From: Flavobacterium endoglycinae
GTDB taxonomy: Bacteria; Bacteroidota; Bacteroidia; Flavobacteriales; Flavobacteriaceae
Reading direction: 5' to 3'
Length of the DNA stretch: 64,000 bases
Assembly: GCF_017352115.1 (NCBI RefSeq)
Contig: NZ_CP071448.1
Coordinates: 3,880,001-3,944,000 of the forward strand
Shown: one piece after another, positions 8,666 to 18,161 of the stretch
Layout: each line of letters begins with the position of its first letter
Numbering within the stretch: the stretch's first letter is position 1
Translations under genes and position numbers: made by a program
Notes under the pieces: model-generated
Told to the model about the DNA's origin: nothing
Database searches by the model: none
What the model saw: the letters and a program-made list of their open reading frames with translations, nothing else

Positions 8666-9607
8666 TTACTTTTTTTGCAGCGGACTAATGATTTGAACAT
8701 TTTGAAAAACAATTGCTCCTTTTACAACTCCAGCAATTGTAGATCTGATGGCGTCAATGATTTGCATTTTTAATTCGCTCTTTGGGTAAATTAAACTTAC
8801 CTCGCGAGCAGGTTTTGGTTCCTTAAAATTACGTAGTTTCAGTTTATCGGATTCTTTTAAGTCTAAGGTGTGCAAGTACGGAAGTAACGTTGTGCCCAGA
8901 CCTTCGTCGGCTAACTTAATAAGGGTTTCAAAGCTTCCGCTTTGGATCTGGAAATTATTTTGGTCTGCATCTGAAACACTTTTGCAAAGATTTAAAATTC
9001 CATCTCTAAAACAATGTCCGTCTTGTAAAAGCAGGATTTCATTTAAATTTAAATCAGCAACTTCAATTTCTTGTTTTTGAAAACTCGCATGATGCTCTGG
9101 AATATATGCTACAAAAGGTTCAAAATATAGTACAATTTCTTTTATTTTTTCGTCTTCAAGCGGAGTTGCCGCAATAGCAGCATCTAAATGACCGTTTTTT
9201 AGTTTTACTATAATTTCTTCTGTATTAAGCTCTTCGATTAAAAGTTTAACTTTTGGATATTTTTTAATGAAGTTGTTTAAAAACATTGGAAGAAGTGTAG
9301 GCATGATAGTTGGAATAATTCCCAGACGGAATTCACCTCCAATAAAACCTTTTTGCTGTTCAACAATATCTTTAATACGTTCTGCTTCGTTTACAATATT
9401 CTTTGCTTGGTTAACAATCTTCTGACCTATATCAGTCAGCTGGATTGGTTTTTTGCTTCGATCAAAAATTAAAATGTTTAATTCTTCTTCAATCTTTTGA
9501 ATCTGCATACTTAAAGTAGGCTGGGTTACAAAACATTTTTCGGCTGCAAGAGTAAAATTTTTGTGCTCGGCAACAGCTAATACATATTGTAATTGAGTTA
9601 TCGTCAT
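8666..9607 (-). CDS. oxyR: OxyR-type hydrogen-peroxide-sensing LysR regulator
   Basis: 313 residues, LysR family. The winged helix-turn-helix spans about 1-60 (MTITQLQYVLAVAEHKNFTL) and the effector domain about 90-300. The redox cysteines are C199 and C208 in DGHCFRDGILNLC, matching both spacing and numbering of E. coli OxyR. Oxidation would form a disulfide and activate antioxidant genes. It is divergent from the Dps gene 107 bp away, a likely target. Confidence 0.93.
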   Translation of the reverse strand: MTITQLQYVLAVAEHKNFTLAAEKCFVTQPTLSMQIQKIEEELNILIFDRSKKPIQLTDIGQKIVNQAKNIVNEAERIKDIVEQQKGFIGGEFRLGIIPTIMPTLLPMFLNNFIKKYPKVKLLIEELNTEEIIVKLKNGHLDAAIAATPLEDEKIKEIVLYFEPFVAYIPEHHASFQKQEIEVADLNLNEILLLQDGHCFRDGILNLCKSVSDADQNNFQIQSGSFETLIKLADEGLGTTLLPYLHTLDLKESDKLKLRNFKEPKPAREVSLIYPKSELKMQIIDAIRSTIAGVVKGAIVFQNVQIISPLQKK

Positions 9608-9679
9608 TTTGATAGTAAATTTTGATGCAAAAATAAGAAAATATAATTTTTAATTATATAAAATTTTTCAAACTTACTT

Positions 9680-9687
9680 TAAATTTG
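9680..9687 (+). promoter_or_regulatory. Predicted -7 element of dps
   Basis: TAAATTTG matches the Bacteroidota -7 consensus TAnnTTTG, 27 bp before the dps start. No clear -33 TTG is present, which fits activator dependence. An OxyR site is expected in this 107-bp gap but cannot be located by eye. Confidence 0.45.
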
Positions 9688-9714
9688 TAGTAAATTAGTG
9701 TAAAAAATAAGATT

Positions 9715-10194
9715 ATGAAAACAAATATTTTAGGGTTGCCTGTAAAAGAATCAGAATTATTAGTAAAAGAATTAAATACATTATTATCAAATTTTCAGGT
9801 TTACTATCAAAATCTGCGCGGAATTCACTGGAATATTCGCGGAAAACGTTTCTTTGATTTGCATGTAAAATTTGAAGAATTATATACTGATGCTCAATTA
9901 AAAATAGATATGATAGCCGAAAGGGTTTTAACCATAGGAGGAACCCCTTTGCATACTTTTGACGACTATATTAAAAACAACAAATTAACGGTTGGGAAAA
10001 ATATTTCAAATGACGAAAAAGCAGTTCAGTTGATTGTAAATTCATTATCTGATTTGTTAAAAATCGAAAGAGAAATATTAGACAAATCTGGAGAAATCAA
10101 TGACGAAGGAACAAATTCTATGATGAGTGACTTCATTTCAGAGCAGGAAAAAACGATCTGGATGATGAATGCATGGCTAGATGAAAGCTTGTAA
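9715..10194 (+). CDS. dps: Dps family DNA-binding mini-ferritin
   Basis: 159 residues, four-helix ferritin-like fold. The Dps ferroxidase signature is present: FQVYYQNLRGIHWNIRGKRF with its His, then FDLHVKFEELYTDAQLKIDM with the Asp and Glu ligands. Dps dodecamers oxidise Fe(II) with hydrogen peroxide and protect DNA. Divergent placement from OxyR suggests peroxide induction. A terminator follows. Confidence 0.92.
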   Translation: MKTNILGLPVKESELLVKELNTLLSNFQVYYQNLRGIHWNIRGKRFFDLHVKFEELYTDAQLKIDMIAERVLTIGGTPLHTFDDYIKNNKLTVGKNISNDEKAVQLIVNSLSDLLKIEREILDKSGEINDEGTNSMMSDFISEQEKTIWMMNAWLDESL

Positions 10195-10216
10195 TGATTT
10201 GTTTGCTACTGTATTA

Positions 10217-10252
10217 AAGCAGAATAGTCAGTTTTGACTATTCTGCTTTTTA
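10217..10252 (+). terminator. Intrinsic terminator of dps
   Basis: AGCAGAATAGTCA pairs with TGACTATTCTGCT, followed by a T-rich tail. Confidence 0.85.
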
Positions 10253-10325
10253 ATTTTTGTTAAAATTGTATAAAAATTTTACTTCCTGGCTTTGATTTTA
10301 TTTGTTTAACGTTATTTTTGTTTCA

Positions 10326-10607
10326 ATGAAATTAGTAGCACGCATATTATTATTCATATTTATAGCCTTTTTGTCGACCCCAACTATTGTTCAGGCGATC
10401 AAGAAAGGCAATAATTCCTGCGTGTCTTTTAGTATTGCCGAAGAAGAAGTTCATAAAGAACTGAAATCTATAGTTCATCCTACAATTTTAGAACATGAAA
10501 TTTTAATTCCGGTTTATATCGAGAAGAAAACGATCATTTCTGAAAATATCGTAAAATTAGATAACATTTCTCCGAGCATATTTGCTCCACCTCCCAATTT
10601 AGTATAA
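10326..10607 (+). CDS. Small exported hypothetical protein
   Basis: 93 residues from the ATG at 10326 (MKLVARILLFIFIAFLSTPT), which gives a clean signal peptide. An in-frame upstream start at 10302 would spoil it. The mature region is short, with ISPSIFAPPPNLV at the end. No family is recognised. It lies 80 bp upstream of the SulP gene and may share its transcript. Confidence 0.55.
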   Translation: MKLVARILLFIFIAFLSTPTIVQAIKKGNNSCVSFSIAEEEVHKELKSIVHPTILEHEILIPVYIEKKTIISENIVKLDNISPSIFAPPPNLV

Positions 10608-10686
10608 TACTTCCGATTGTTTAAAAGCAGCTGTATTTAAATAAATGCAGTTAGATCTTTATGTATCAATTTTTTAGTATTGTATT

Positions 10687-12336
10687 ATGACAAAAAAAAT
10701 CAATCTTTTTGCCAACCTTAAGTCTGACTTTGCTTCAGGGTTAGTGGTTTTTTTGGTGGCTCTTCCATTGTGTTTAGGTATTGCAATGGCTTCTGGAGCG
10801 CCGTTATTTTCTGGAATTATTGCGGGTGTTGTTGGAGGTATAGTGGTAGGATATTTAAGCCAGTCACATATTAGTGTTTCTGGTCCAGCTGCCGGTTTAA
10901 CAGCTATTGTTTTGACTGCTATTACTGATTTTGGCGCTTTTGATGTGTTTTTGCTGTCAGTATTCATTGCAGGAATTATTCAATTAGCATTAGGATTTTT
11001 AAAAGCCGGAAGTATATCCAATTATTTTCCAACCAACGTAATAGAAGGAATGCTGGCGGGTATTGGAATTATTATTATTCTAAAACAAATTCCGCACGCA
11101 TTTGGTTACGATGCAGATTTTGAAGGAGATCAAGCTTTCATTCAAAATGATGGAAGCAACTCATTTTCATTTCTTTTTGATGTCTTAAATCATATTCATT
11201 TAGGCGCAGTTGTAGTGTCGTTACTATCACTTGCTGTACTTATTTCTTGGGATAAAATACCTTTTTTAAAGCGATTAAAATTGGTTCCGGGAGCTCTTGT
11301 AGCCGTTATTCTAGGAGTAATTTTAAATGAAATTTTTATATCTACAGGTAGCTCATTGGCAATTGCAAAAGACCATTTGGTTTCCTTGCCTGTTCCAAAA
11401 TCTTTTGATGAATTTAAATCAATTCTTGTTGCACCAAACTTCACTGCTATTACAAATCCGCAAGTTTGGGTTGTAGCTGTTACAATTGCCATTGTAGCTT
11501 CTATTGAAACACTTTTATGTATTGAAGCATCTGATAGAATGGATGTTCAAAAACGTTATACAAACACCAATGTCGAGTTAAGAGCTCAAGGTATTGGTAA
11601 CATGGTAAGTGCACTTTTAGGAGGACTTCCTATGACTTCGGTTGTGGTTCGATCTTCTGCGAATAATAATGCAGGGGCAAAATCAAAAATGTCTACCATT
11701 ATTCACGGTGTGCTTTTATTAATAAGCGTCTTATCTATTCCTGCCATTTTAAACAAAATTCCGTTGGCAACACTGGCTACCGTTTTGATTTTGGTAGGAT
11801 ATAAATTAGCTAAACCAGCAACCTTTATGCATTTCTGGGAAAAAGGAAAATACCAGTTTATCCCTTTCATTGCAACTTTGGTCTTTGTCGTTGCGACAGA
11901 TTTGCTAAAAGGTGTTGCGTTAGGAATTATCATTAGTATCATTTTCGTTTTAAGAGGAAACCTGAAAAGAGCTTACAACTTTAAAAAAGAAGAATACGAA
12001 GATGGCGATATCATTCATATCGATTTAGCTCAGGAAGTTTCTTTCCTTAATAAAGCTGCTATTAAGCAGACCTTAAATGATATTCCTGAAAATTCAAAAG
12101 TAATTATCAATGCTCATGATACAGAATATATCGCGCATGATGTTCTGGATTTAATTCGTGAATTTAAAGAAACCCGTGCTGTTGATGAAAACATCACCGT
12201 AAAACTAACTGGTTTTAAAGAAGCTTATGAATTAGAAAATACTCCTGAAAACGGTAATCATGTTACTATAGAGCATTATTACGATATTGTAAAAAGAGAA
12301 GTCGTAAGAAAAGAAGAAGTCAAAGAAGATTTTTAA
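10687..12336 (+). CDS. SulP family inorganic anion transporter (probable bicarbonate or sulfate carrier)
   Basis: 549 residues. Ten or more hydrophobic segments occupy about 15-420, including the SulP start FASGLVVFLVALPLCLGIAM and SHISVSGPAAGLTAIVL. A soluble C-terminal part (about 430-549) resembles a STAS domain. The next gene, 121 bp downstream, is a beta-carbonic anhydrase. In many bacteria this pairing suggests HCO3- or CO2 handling, so bicarbonate is a reasonable substrate guess; sulfate cannot be excluded. Confidence 0.88.
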   Translation: MTKKINLFANLKSDFASGLVVFLVALPLCLGIAMASGAPLFSGIIAGVVGGIVVGYLSQSHISVSGPAAGLTAIVLTAITDFGAFDVFLLSVFIAGIIQLALGFLKAGSISNYFPTNVIEGMLAGIGIIIILKQIPHAFGYDADFEGDQAFIQNDGSNSFSFLFDVLNHIHLGAVVVSLLSLAVLISWDKIPFLKRLKLVPGALVAVILGVILNEIFISTGSSLAIAKDHLVSLPVPKSFDEFKSILVAPNFTAITNPQVWVVAVTIAIVASIETLLCIEASDRMDVQKRYTNTNVELRAQGIGNMVSALLGGLPMTSVVVRSSANNNAGAKSKMSTIIHGVLLLISVLSIPAILNKIPLATLATVLILVGYKLAKPATFMHFWEKGKYQFIPFIATLVFVVATDLLKGVALGIIISIIFVLRGNLKRAYNFKKEEYEDGDIIHIDLAQEVSFLNKAAIKQTLNDIPENSKVIINAHDTEYIAHDVLDLIREFKETRAVDENITVKLTGFKEAYELENTPENGNHVTIEHYYDIVKREVVRKEEVKEDF

Positions 12337-12457
12337 AACAAATTATATCAAAAGATATTTATCAGGTTTGAGAACTATCAAAATTTAAATAACTTTACAA
12401 AAATTAAAAGTCTTTTTGATATGCTTAAGCATTGATAATACAAAAAACTAAAAAAAA

Positions 12458-13093
12458 ATGAGAGAGTTTTATAAACAAATACTTGAGAACAACAAGAAAT
12501 GGGTCGAGGATTCGTTAGCGAAAGATCCTAATTATTTTGCTGATTTGGCAAAAGGACAATCTCCGCCTTTATTATGGATTGGTTGTTCTGACAGCCGTGT
12601 TCCTGCAAACGAAATTATCGGTGCTAAACCAGGTGAAGTTTTCGTGCACAGAAATATTGCCAACATGGTAGTGCACTCAGATATGAACATGTTAAGTGTA
12701 CTGGATTATGCAGTAAATGTTTTAAAAGTAAAACACGTGATTGTATGCGGACATTACGGATGCGGCGGTGTTAAAGCGGCAATGGGTAAACAATCAGTTG
12801 GAATTATTGATAACTGGCTTCGTCACATTAAAGATGAATACCGTTTACACGACAAGTATTTGAACTCTATTGAAGACGAAACAGAGCGTTTCAACACATT
12901 CGTAGAAATCAACGCAAAAGAACAGGTTTACAATCTGGCAAAAACTTCAATTGTGCAGGGCGCTTGGAAAAATGGCCAAGATTTAATGCTTCACGGATGG
13001 GTGTACGGATTAAATTCTGGTTTCGTAACCGATTTAAATGTAACGATTAGTTCAAACGAAGAACTGGATGAAGTTTATCAGCTTGATCTTTAA
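12458..13093 (+). CDS. can: Beta-class carbonic anhydrase
   Basis: 211 residues. The zinc ligands are C43 (in IGCSDSRVP), H99 and C102 (in CGHYGCGG), with the catalytic D45/R47 pair. It interconverts CO2 and bicarbonate in the cytoplasm. It lies downstream of the SulP transporter and may act with it in inorganic carbon supply. A terminator follows. Confidence 0.95.
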   Translation: MREFYKQILENNKKWVEDSLAKDPNYFADLAKGQSPPLLWIGCSDSRVPANEIIGAKPGEVFVHRNIANMVVHSDMNMLSVLDYAVNVLKVKHVIVCGHYGCGGVKAAMGKQSVGIIDNWLRHIKDEYRLHDKYLNSIEDETERFNTFVEINAKEQVYNLAKTSIVQGAWKNGQDLMLHGWVYGLNSGFVTDLNVTISSNEELDEVYQLDL

Positions 13094-13102
13094 TATAAAA
13101 AG

Positions 13103-13134
13103 AAAAAAATCGCCTCAAGAGGGCGATTTTTTTT
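13103..13134. terminator. Bidirectional terminator
   Basis: AAATCGCC and GGCGATTT form a stem between the convergent carbonic anhydrase and LETM1-related genes, with A and T runs on the two sides. Confidence 0.85.
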
Positions 13135-14335
13135 ATTCGTTTTCATCTAAATTTTCATTAAAGGCAGATGGTAACATAGTTGGAATAAACTTAATTAATA
13201 TCGGCAGTAATAAACTTCCGCCCGGAAGCAGGAAAATTGTTAATGATGGTATGGTTTTACAAATATCCAAAAGTTGTTTTTTGACTTTCTTTTTTTCTTT
13301 CGGATCAAGATCTCGAGTTGTTGAATAAGCCAGTAAAACCATTAATTCCTTACTTTGAACAATTTCTTTAATCAATCTGTTTTTATTTCTTACGATTAAT
13401 TTCATAACGCTGTGCGTCATCTGGTCATAAAAATGTTTTACAGGATTTGAATAATTGAAATACGGAATTTTCTGCTTATGAGTGGTAATAAATGTGTTGG
13501 TTGTACTGATGCTTTGAGTTACAAAATCATCAGAAACTCCCATTGTTGAACCCAGTGAATATAAAAAGTACGATTCTTCGTTTTCTACAACACCATCGCT
13601 CCAAAGCGCCATTCCAGCCATATCAATTAAATAATATTGCTCTAATTTGTTTTTGAAGTAATCGAGGTGCAATGTTTCTAAGGTTTCAACCGTAACTTTC
13701 GAAAATTTCGAATATCGGATTGAAGCTTCGAAAAGTTTAATTAATAAATCGTCGTGCTGCGATTTTACAGTTTTGGTTTTTAAAGCCAAGCCTACAATTC
13801 CCAACACGGTTTCTTCAATACGTTTTAGATATTTTTCCGGAATTTCTCCGTGCTCCAAATATTTTCTAAAGGCCAAAACATCAATAAATAAAAGCGCATT
13901 GGTTACCAAATGCGAAAAGTTTTTACTGATGATACTGTCATTTGTTTGAACTCTTTCGTCAATTATGGTTTCTAGCGATAAAGAAGGCGTATCTTTTGGG
14001 AGTAACATTTTAAACAAATTAAACCCTTCAGGATTCATCTGTTTGTAGAATTTTAAAACTTCATTGATAAAGTTTCTAGGTTCGGAATTCCTTTTTTCTA
14101 AACAAAATACATGGTAAAGTGTATTTAATAAAGCTACTTTAGAGATTTCAGTTTTAAACCAGCCTTTTATAGCGATGGGAACTTGTGAATCAATTGCAAT
14201 AATATGGCCGTATATAAAGCCGGTTTCCCTCACTTTATAGTAGAACGAATCTGTAGTCTCAAAAGGGATTGCCTCTGAAAACTTCTGCTCACTAAAAAAT
14301 TTATCTATCCAGCCGTGTGCTGATGGGTTAATCAT
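13133..14335 (-). CDS. LETM1-related biofilm-associated protein
   Basis: 400 residues beginning MINPSAHGWIDKFFSEQK, the start typical of this flavobacterial family. The C-terminal part (about 325-385) has KEKKKVKKQLLDICKTIPSL, then FLLPGGSLLLPILIKFIP, which resembles the LETM1 ribosome-binding-like region. The name comes from biofilm phenotypes of homologues; the molecular function is unknown. It is a single gene. Confidence 0.8.
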   Translation of the reverse strand: MINPSAHGWIDKFFSEQKFSEAIPFETTDSFYYKVRETGFIYGHIIAIDSQVPIAIKGWFKTEISKVALLNTLYHVFCLEKRNSEPRNFINEVLKFYKQMNPEGFNLFKMLLPKDTPSLSLETIIDERVQTNDSIISKNFSHLVTNALLFIDVLAFRKYLEHGEIPEKYLKRIEETVLGIVGLALKTKTVKSQHDDLLIKLFEASIRYSKFSKVTVETLETLHLDYFKNKLEQYYLIDMAGMALWSDGVVENEESYFLYSLGSTMGVSDDFVTQSISTTNTFITTHKQKIPYFNYSNPVKHFYDQMTHSVMKLIVRNKNRLIKEIVQSKELMVLLAYSTTRDLDPKEKKKVKKQLLDICKTIPSLTIFLLPGGSLLLPILIKFIPTMLPSAFNENLDENE

Positions 14336-14397
14336 TGCATTACATTTATAACTGCAAAGCTATATCTTTTTCTTGTTACAGAATATATTAAAATAAA

Positions 14398-14434
14398 ATA
14401 ACCACTAGATTTTTGTGAAAAATAGTGGTTATTA
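14398..14434 (-). terminator. Terminator-like hairpin after the SOD gene
   Basis: AATAACCACTA pairs with TAGTGGTTATT just downstream of the superoxide dismutase gene, between it and the LETM1-related gene. Confidence 0.65.
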
Positions 14435-14444
14435 TAATTTTTTC

Positions 14445-14972
14445 TTATTTAATGATTCCTGCACAAGCTACTCGTCCTCCAGCATTTCCAGTCGGTTGAG
14501 TTGTAAAATCATCTGTTCCTTGGTGTACGATTAAACCTTTTCCGATTACGTTTTTAGTAGCGTCGTCGCAACCAATACACCATTCGTCAGTAGTAAAAGT
14601 GATTGTTCCGTTACCTTTTGCATCAGCTGTAAAGTTTCCAATATCACCTTTATGATATTCTCCAACTCCCCATTTTCCGTGTTTTTTGAAAGTTGGGTTC
14701 CAGTGTCCGCCTGCAGAACTTCCATCTGCCGAGCTGCAATCTGCTTTTTCGTGAATGTGTATGGCGTGAACTCCCGGCTCTAAACCGCTTACTTTAGCAG
14801 TAAAAGTTACTTGTCCGTTTTTTTCAGTAAAAGTCGCTGTTCCGGCTACTTTACTATTACTTTTTGGTTCTAATGCTACAGTTAGTGTTTTAGCATCATT
14901 TGATTTTGTATTTGTTTTACAACCAATAATTAAGGCTGAAATTATAGCGAATGATACGATTAATTTTTTCAT
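14445..14972 (-). CDS. Cu/Zn superoxide dismutase, lipoprotein
   Basis: 175 residues from the ATG at 14972. A TTG four codons upstream is possible but would disrupt the signal MKKLIVSFAIISALIIGC, whose C18 fits a lipobox. The Cu/Zn SOD pattern is clear: GVHAIHIHEKADCSS, AGGHWNP, HKGDIGNF, LIVHQGTDDF, and NAGGRVACAGII at the end. It removes superoxide in the periplasm or at the outer membrane. Confidence 0.92.
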   Translation of the reverse strand: MKKLIVSFAIISALIIGCKTNTKSNDAKTLTVALEPKSNSKVAGTATFTEKNGQVTFTAKVSGLEPGVHAIHIHEKADCSSADGSSAGGHWNPTFKKHGKWGVGEYHKGDIGNFTADAKGNGTITFTTDEWCIGCDDATKNVIGKGLIVHQGTDDFTTQPTGNAGGRVACAGIIK

Positions 14973-15185
14973 ATGAATGGGCAATTAAATTAAAGATTAA
15001 GTAAATTTAACATAAAATAACGGAATTGATTAACTCAAAAAGTTAAAAAAAAGTCAAACTATACGTTATAATTTAAGATCGATTGAGTTCAAAACCGGAA
15101 AATATTGTTTAAATTCGTAAGTGATTTAACGAATAATTTCTGAAAATATTAATCTCTAATTCACTCATATTTAATTCTTAAGGTT

Positions 15186-15617
15186 ATGATGAAAAAGATT
15201 TTTTCCTTCATTTTTATAAGTATGATAGCAGTTTCCTGTAATTGTACTAAAAACAAAAAAAGTAATATTTCGCAATTAGAAGGAAGCTGGGAGCTTAATT
15301 ATATCACCGGTCCAAAAATTGCTTTTGATGGTTTGTACCCAAATAAAAAACCAAGTATTAATTTCGATTTGAAAGAAAATCGAGTTTCTGGAAATAACAG
15401 CTGTAATACATATTCAGGGAAATTAGTTTTGGATGGAAACAAAATTGATTTTACACAGCCTATGATGTCTACCAAAATGATGTGTTTAGACGGGCAGGGA
15501 GAGAAGATTTATATGAATACACTTCAAAAAGTCACTTCATATGATATTACAGATGACGGCAAAACGCTCAATTTTATTTCGGGAGATATTGCAGTAATGA
15601 GATTTACAAGAAAATAA
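15186..15617 (+). CDS. META-domain lipoprotein (HslJ-like)
   Basis: 143 residues with a lipoprotein signal (MMKKIFSFIFISMIAVSC, C18). The META/HslJ core shows LEGSWELNYITGPKIAFDGL, GNNSCNTYSGKL and MMSTKMMCLDGQGEKIYMNT. Such domains occur in envelope stress or motility-linked proteins, with no known enzymatic activity. DUF4251 follows 7 bp downstream, suggesting co-transcription. Confidence 0.85.
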   Translation: MMKKIFSFIFISMIAVSCNCTKNKKSNISQLEGSWELNYITGPKIAFDGLYPNKKPSINFDLKENRVSGNNSCNTYSGKLVLDGNKIDFTQPMMSTKMMCLDGQGEKIYMNTLQKVTSYDITDDGKTLNFISGDIAVMRFTRK

Positions 15618-15624
15618 TAATCGA

Positions 15625-16137
15625 ATGAAAACGAAGATATACATTGTAATGCTTATAAGTATTTTGAGTTTTTCGGTTTACGGACAGGAAAAAACAAAAA
15701 AAGAACTTAAAGCTGAAAAGGAGCTGAAAAAACAAAAAGAAATCGAAGCCCTAATTGATGCTAAGAATTTTGTTTTTGAAGCACAAAAATTGACACCACA
15801 GGGTGGAAGGTTGATTAATTTAGATTACGGAGTGTATTTTTTGAAATTTAATGAAGAAAAAACAACTTGTGATCTTCCTTTTTTCGGACGTGGATTTAAT
15901 GTTGGTTATGGAAGTGACGGTGGAATTAAATTTGAAGGCAAACCTGAGAACCTTAAAATTGAAAAGAAAAAGAAGAGTTTTATATTGAAAACAACTGTAA
16001 AAGGAAAAGATGACGTTTATGATTTAATGTTCACGATTTTTTTTGATGGCGGAACTTCACTTTCAGTAAACAGCAACAACAGATCACCAATTTTTTATGA
16101 TGGAGAAATAAGCGCTCCCAAAACAGATAAAAAGTAG
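15625..16137 (+). CDS. DUF4251-like exported protein
   Basis: 170 residues with a signal peptide (MKTKIYIVMLISILSFSVYG), a charged Lys/Glu-rich stretch (about 22-45), and the pattern ALIDAKNFVFEAQKLTPQGG, LDYGVYFLKF, LPFFGRGF, which I associate with DUF4251 of Bacteroidota. It follows the META-domain gene closely. The function is unknown, probably envelope-located. Confidence 0.75.
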   Translation: MKTKIYIVMLISILSFSVYGQEKTKKELKAEKELKKQKEIEALIDAKNFVFEAQKLTPQGGRLINLDYGVYFLKFNEEKTTCDLPFFGRGFNVGYGSDGGIKFEGKPENLKIEKKKKSFILKTTVKGKDDVYDLMFTIFFDGGTSLSVNSNNRSPIFYDGEISAPKTDKK

Positions 16138-16234
16138 AATTGATTTTTTTGTTTTGAATAAGGCTTAAAATAGTGTAATGAGTTAACAATCAGAATGCAT
16201 AATTATTTAGAAACAAAATTTAAAAATCGAAACT

Positions 16235-16720
16235 ATGAAAAAAGTAAGTCTTATTTTTATGATGGCTTTTGCCATGTTTTCATCTTATGCACAGTCTTCC
16301 TTTAAAGAAGATGTAGATGTTTTACAAAGTGTTTACGGAAAATCTAAAAGTGATTTGGTAAAACAGTATATGAATTTGTCTGATGCACAATCTGCTGCTT
16401 TTACAAAAGTTTATGATGATTATGAAACAAAGAGAAAAGCCCTCGGACAAACCAAATTTCAACTTATAAATGATTACGCTGCGAATTATGAAACTTTGAC
16501 TAATGCTAAAGCCGACGAGCTGGCTAAAGGAACTTTAAAAAATCATATTAGTTACGAAAAACTATATTGCAAAACGTATTCAAAAGCTAAAAAAGCAATT
16601 GGAGCTATTAATGCAGCAAAATTCATTCAGCTTGAAGTATATCTGCAGACTATAATCAGAGCAGAGATTTTAGAATCTATTCCGTTTATTGGAGAATTGG
16701 ATAAAACTAAAATTCAATAA
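16235..16720 (+). CDS. Exported helical hypothetical protein
   Basis: 161 residues with a signal peptide (MKKVSLIFMMAFAMFSSYAQ). The rest is alpha-helical and charged, with KQYMNLSDAQSAAFTKVYDD recalling the LTxxQ-type helices of Spy-like periplasmic proteins. No enzyme motif is visible. It is terminated by a strong hairpin. Confidence 0.65.
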   Translation: MKKVSLIFMMAFAMFSSYAQSSFKEDVDVLQSVYGKSKSDLVKQYMNLSDAQSAAFTKVYDDYETKRKALGQTKFQLINDYAANYETLTNAKADELAKGTLKNHISYEKLYCKTYSKAKKAIGAINAAKFIQLEVYLQTIIRAEILESIPFIGELDKTKIQ

Positions 16721-16735
16721 CTTTTATATAAAAAG

Positions 16736-16775
16736 AAAAACGGCAGTCGCTCCAAGAGTTACTGCCGTTTTTTTT
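16736..16775. terminator. Bidirectional terminator
   Basis: AACGGCAGT and ACTGCCGTT form a stem between convergent genes, followed by a T run. Confidence 0.85.
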
Positions 16776-16789
16776 ATTTAATGCTGTAT

Positions 16790-17884
16790 TTATTTAGCTG
16801 TTTTTACTTCATAGATGGCATTTACCATTCCGTCTCTAAAAGTGTCTAAAGTCAATTCCCAAAACATAATACCGCCAAGTTTTTTAGCTTTTGCATATTC
16901 AGTTTTAGCTTTAATAGATTTAAGATCGTCAGAAGTTGCAAATGTTTTAGTTTGTGCATTATACCAGTATGGTGCTTTTGCTTTGTCATCCCAGAAATAT
17001 TTCCATCCGTTTGCTTCTGTATAAGTAGAGGCAAAGTTTTTAAAATCAACACCTTGAATATGTTCTCCCGCTTGATATAATCCATTGTTGATGTTTTCTA
17101 CATTTTTCCAAGTTCTAGAATAAAATGCACCTCCTATGATTAATTTTTCAGCAGGAACTCCTTGATTTAATAAATAAGTAACCGCACGGTCTGTAGATTC
17201 TTCTTTTGGGTTTGTGCTGTATAAAGGCGTGTGGTGTCCAGTAACAGTAGAATATCCGTTTACTAAATCGTAACTCATAATATTGATACGATTTACCAAA
17301 GGAGCTATTGCATGCCAGTCAATTGATTCGTCTAGATATTTTTGAAAACCTCCGGCAGCAAAACTTAGTTCGTATTTTTTTCCTAAAGTAGAACGTAAAA
17401 TTTTGATTAATTCAGTAAAATTAGGTTTGTCAACCGGTTGGTATAAATGTCCAGGAAGACCTTCGATGGCAGGATATTCCCAATCTAAATCTAAACCGTC
17501 AACTTTAAAATAATCGCTTACTTCTTTTACTGATTTAGCAAATTTTAGTCTTCCTTCGGCTGTAGAGAAAGCTTGAGAGCAAGGTTCGCAGCCTCCCCAT
17601 CCGCCAAGGGAAAGTACAATTTTTAACTGCGGATTTTTAGATTTAAGTGAAACTAAATGTTTAATAGTAATAGAATCCTTTGCCGAATCAACGCTTAATT
17701 TTCCATCTTTTAAATGACAAAAACTAAAGATAATTTGATTCAATTTATTGACTTCGTATTCATCGATAAGTTTCGAGTCACCTGTATAGTAAGCTATAAT
17801 GTCCATTTTTTTGTTTTTCTGTGCGTGGATGTTTGTGGCAAAAATGCACAAGAAGATAAAGGCGAATAAATTGATTTGTTTCAT
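16790..17884 (-). CDS. Glycoside hydrolase family 18 (chitinase-like)
   Basis: 364 residues with a signal peptide (about 1-21). The GH18 motif DxxDxDxE is present as DGLDLDWE (129-136), with E136 the expected acid. The substrate-binding SLGGWGG (92-98) and INIMSYDLVNGY are also typical. It would cleave beta-1,4-GlcNAc polymers or a related N-acetylglucosamine glycan. There is no carbohydrate-binding or type IX secretion C-terminal domain, so it is probably periplasmic or soluble. Confidence 0.92.
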   Translation of the reverse strand: MKQINLFAFIFLCIFATNIHAQKNKKMDIIAYYTGDSKLIDEYEVNKLNQIIFSFCHLKDGKLSVDSAKDSITIKHLVSLKSKNPQLKIVLSLGGWGGCEPCSQAFSTAEGRLKFAKSVKEVSDYFKVDGLDLDWEYPAIEGLPGHLYQPVDKPNFTELIKILRSTLGKKYELSFAAGGFQKYLDESIDWHAIAPLVNRINIMSYDLVNGYSTVTGHHTPLYSTNPKEESTDRAVTYLLNQGVPAEKLIIGGAFYSRTWKNVENINNGLYQAGEHIQGVDFKNFASTYTEANGWKYFWDDKAKAPYWYNAQTKTFATSDDLKSIKAKTEYAKAKKLGGIMFWELTLDTFRDGMVNAIYEVKTAK

Positions 17885-18097
17885 TGTTTATTGTTTTTTG
17901 GAGTTTTAAAGCGTTAAAGATAAAACATTAGAATTGAATGTTTGCTATGAATCTAGTAACATAAAATCAATTTTAATAAAGATTTGTGAAATGAATGTTG
18001 CTTATGAATGATATAAGTTCATTTTTTAGACTCAGTAAAACGAGATAAAATAGACTTATAATACTTATACCGTTTACGTTAAGTTGTGTGAAAAAAT

Positions 18098-18130
18098 AAA
18101 CCCGCACAGTTTCGGACAAGTGCGGGTTTA
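18098..18130. terminator. Intrinsic terminator
   Basis: AAACCCGCAC pairs with GTGCGGGTTT after the acyl-CoA dehydrogenase gene. Confidence 0.8.
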
Positions 18131-18161
18131 AACAAATTAAAAGCTAAAAACTATCGTGATA

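Noticed and set aside
10687..13093. Complete CO2-concentrating system
   Set aside because: Only a SulP carrier and a carbonic anhydrase are present; no carboxysome or DAB genes are nearby, so only a modest bicarbonate role is inferred.
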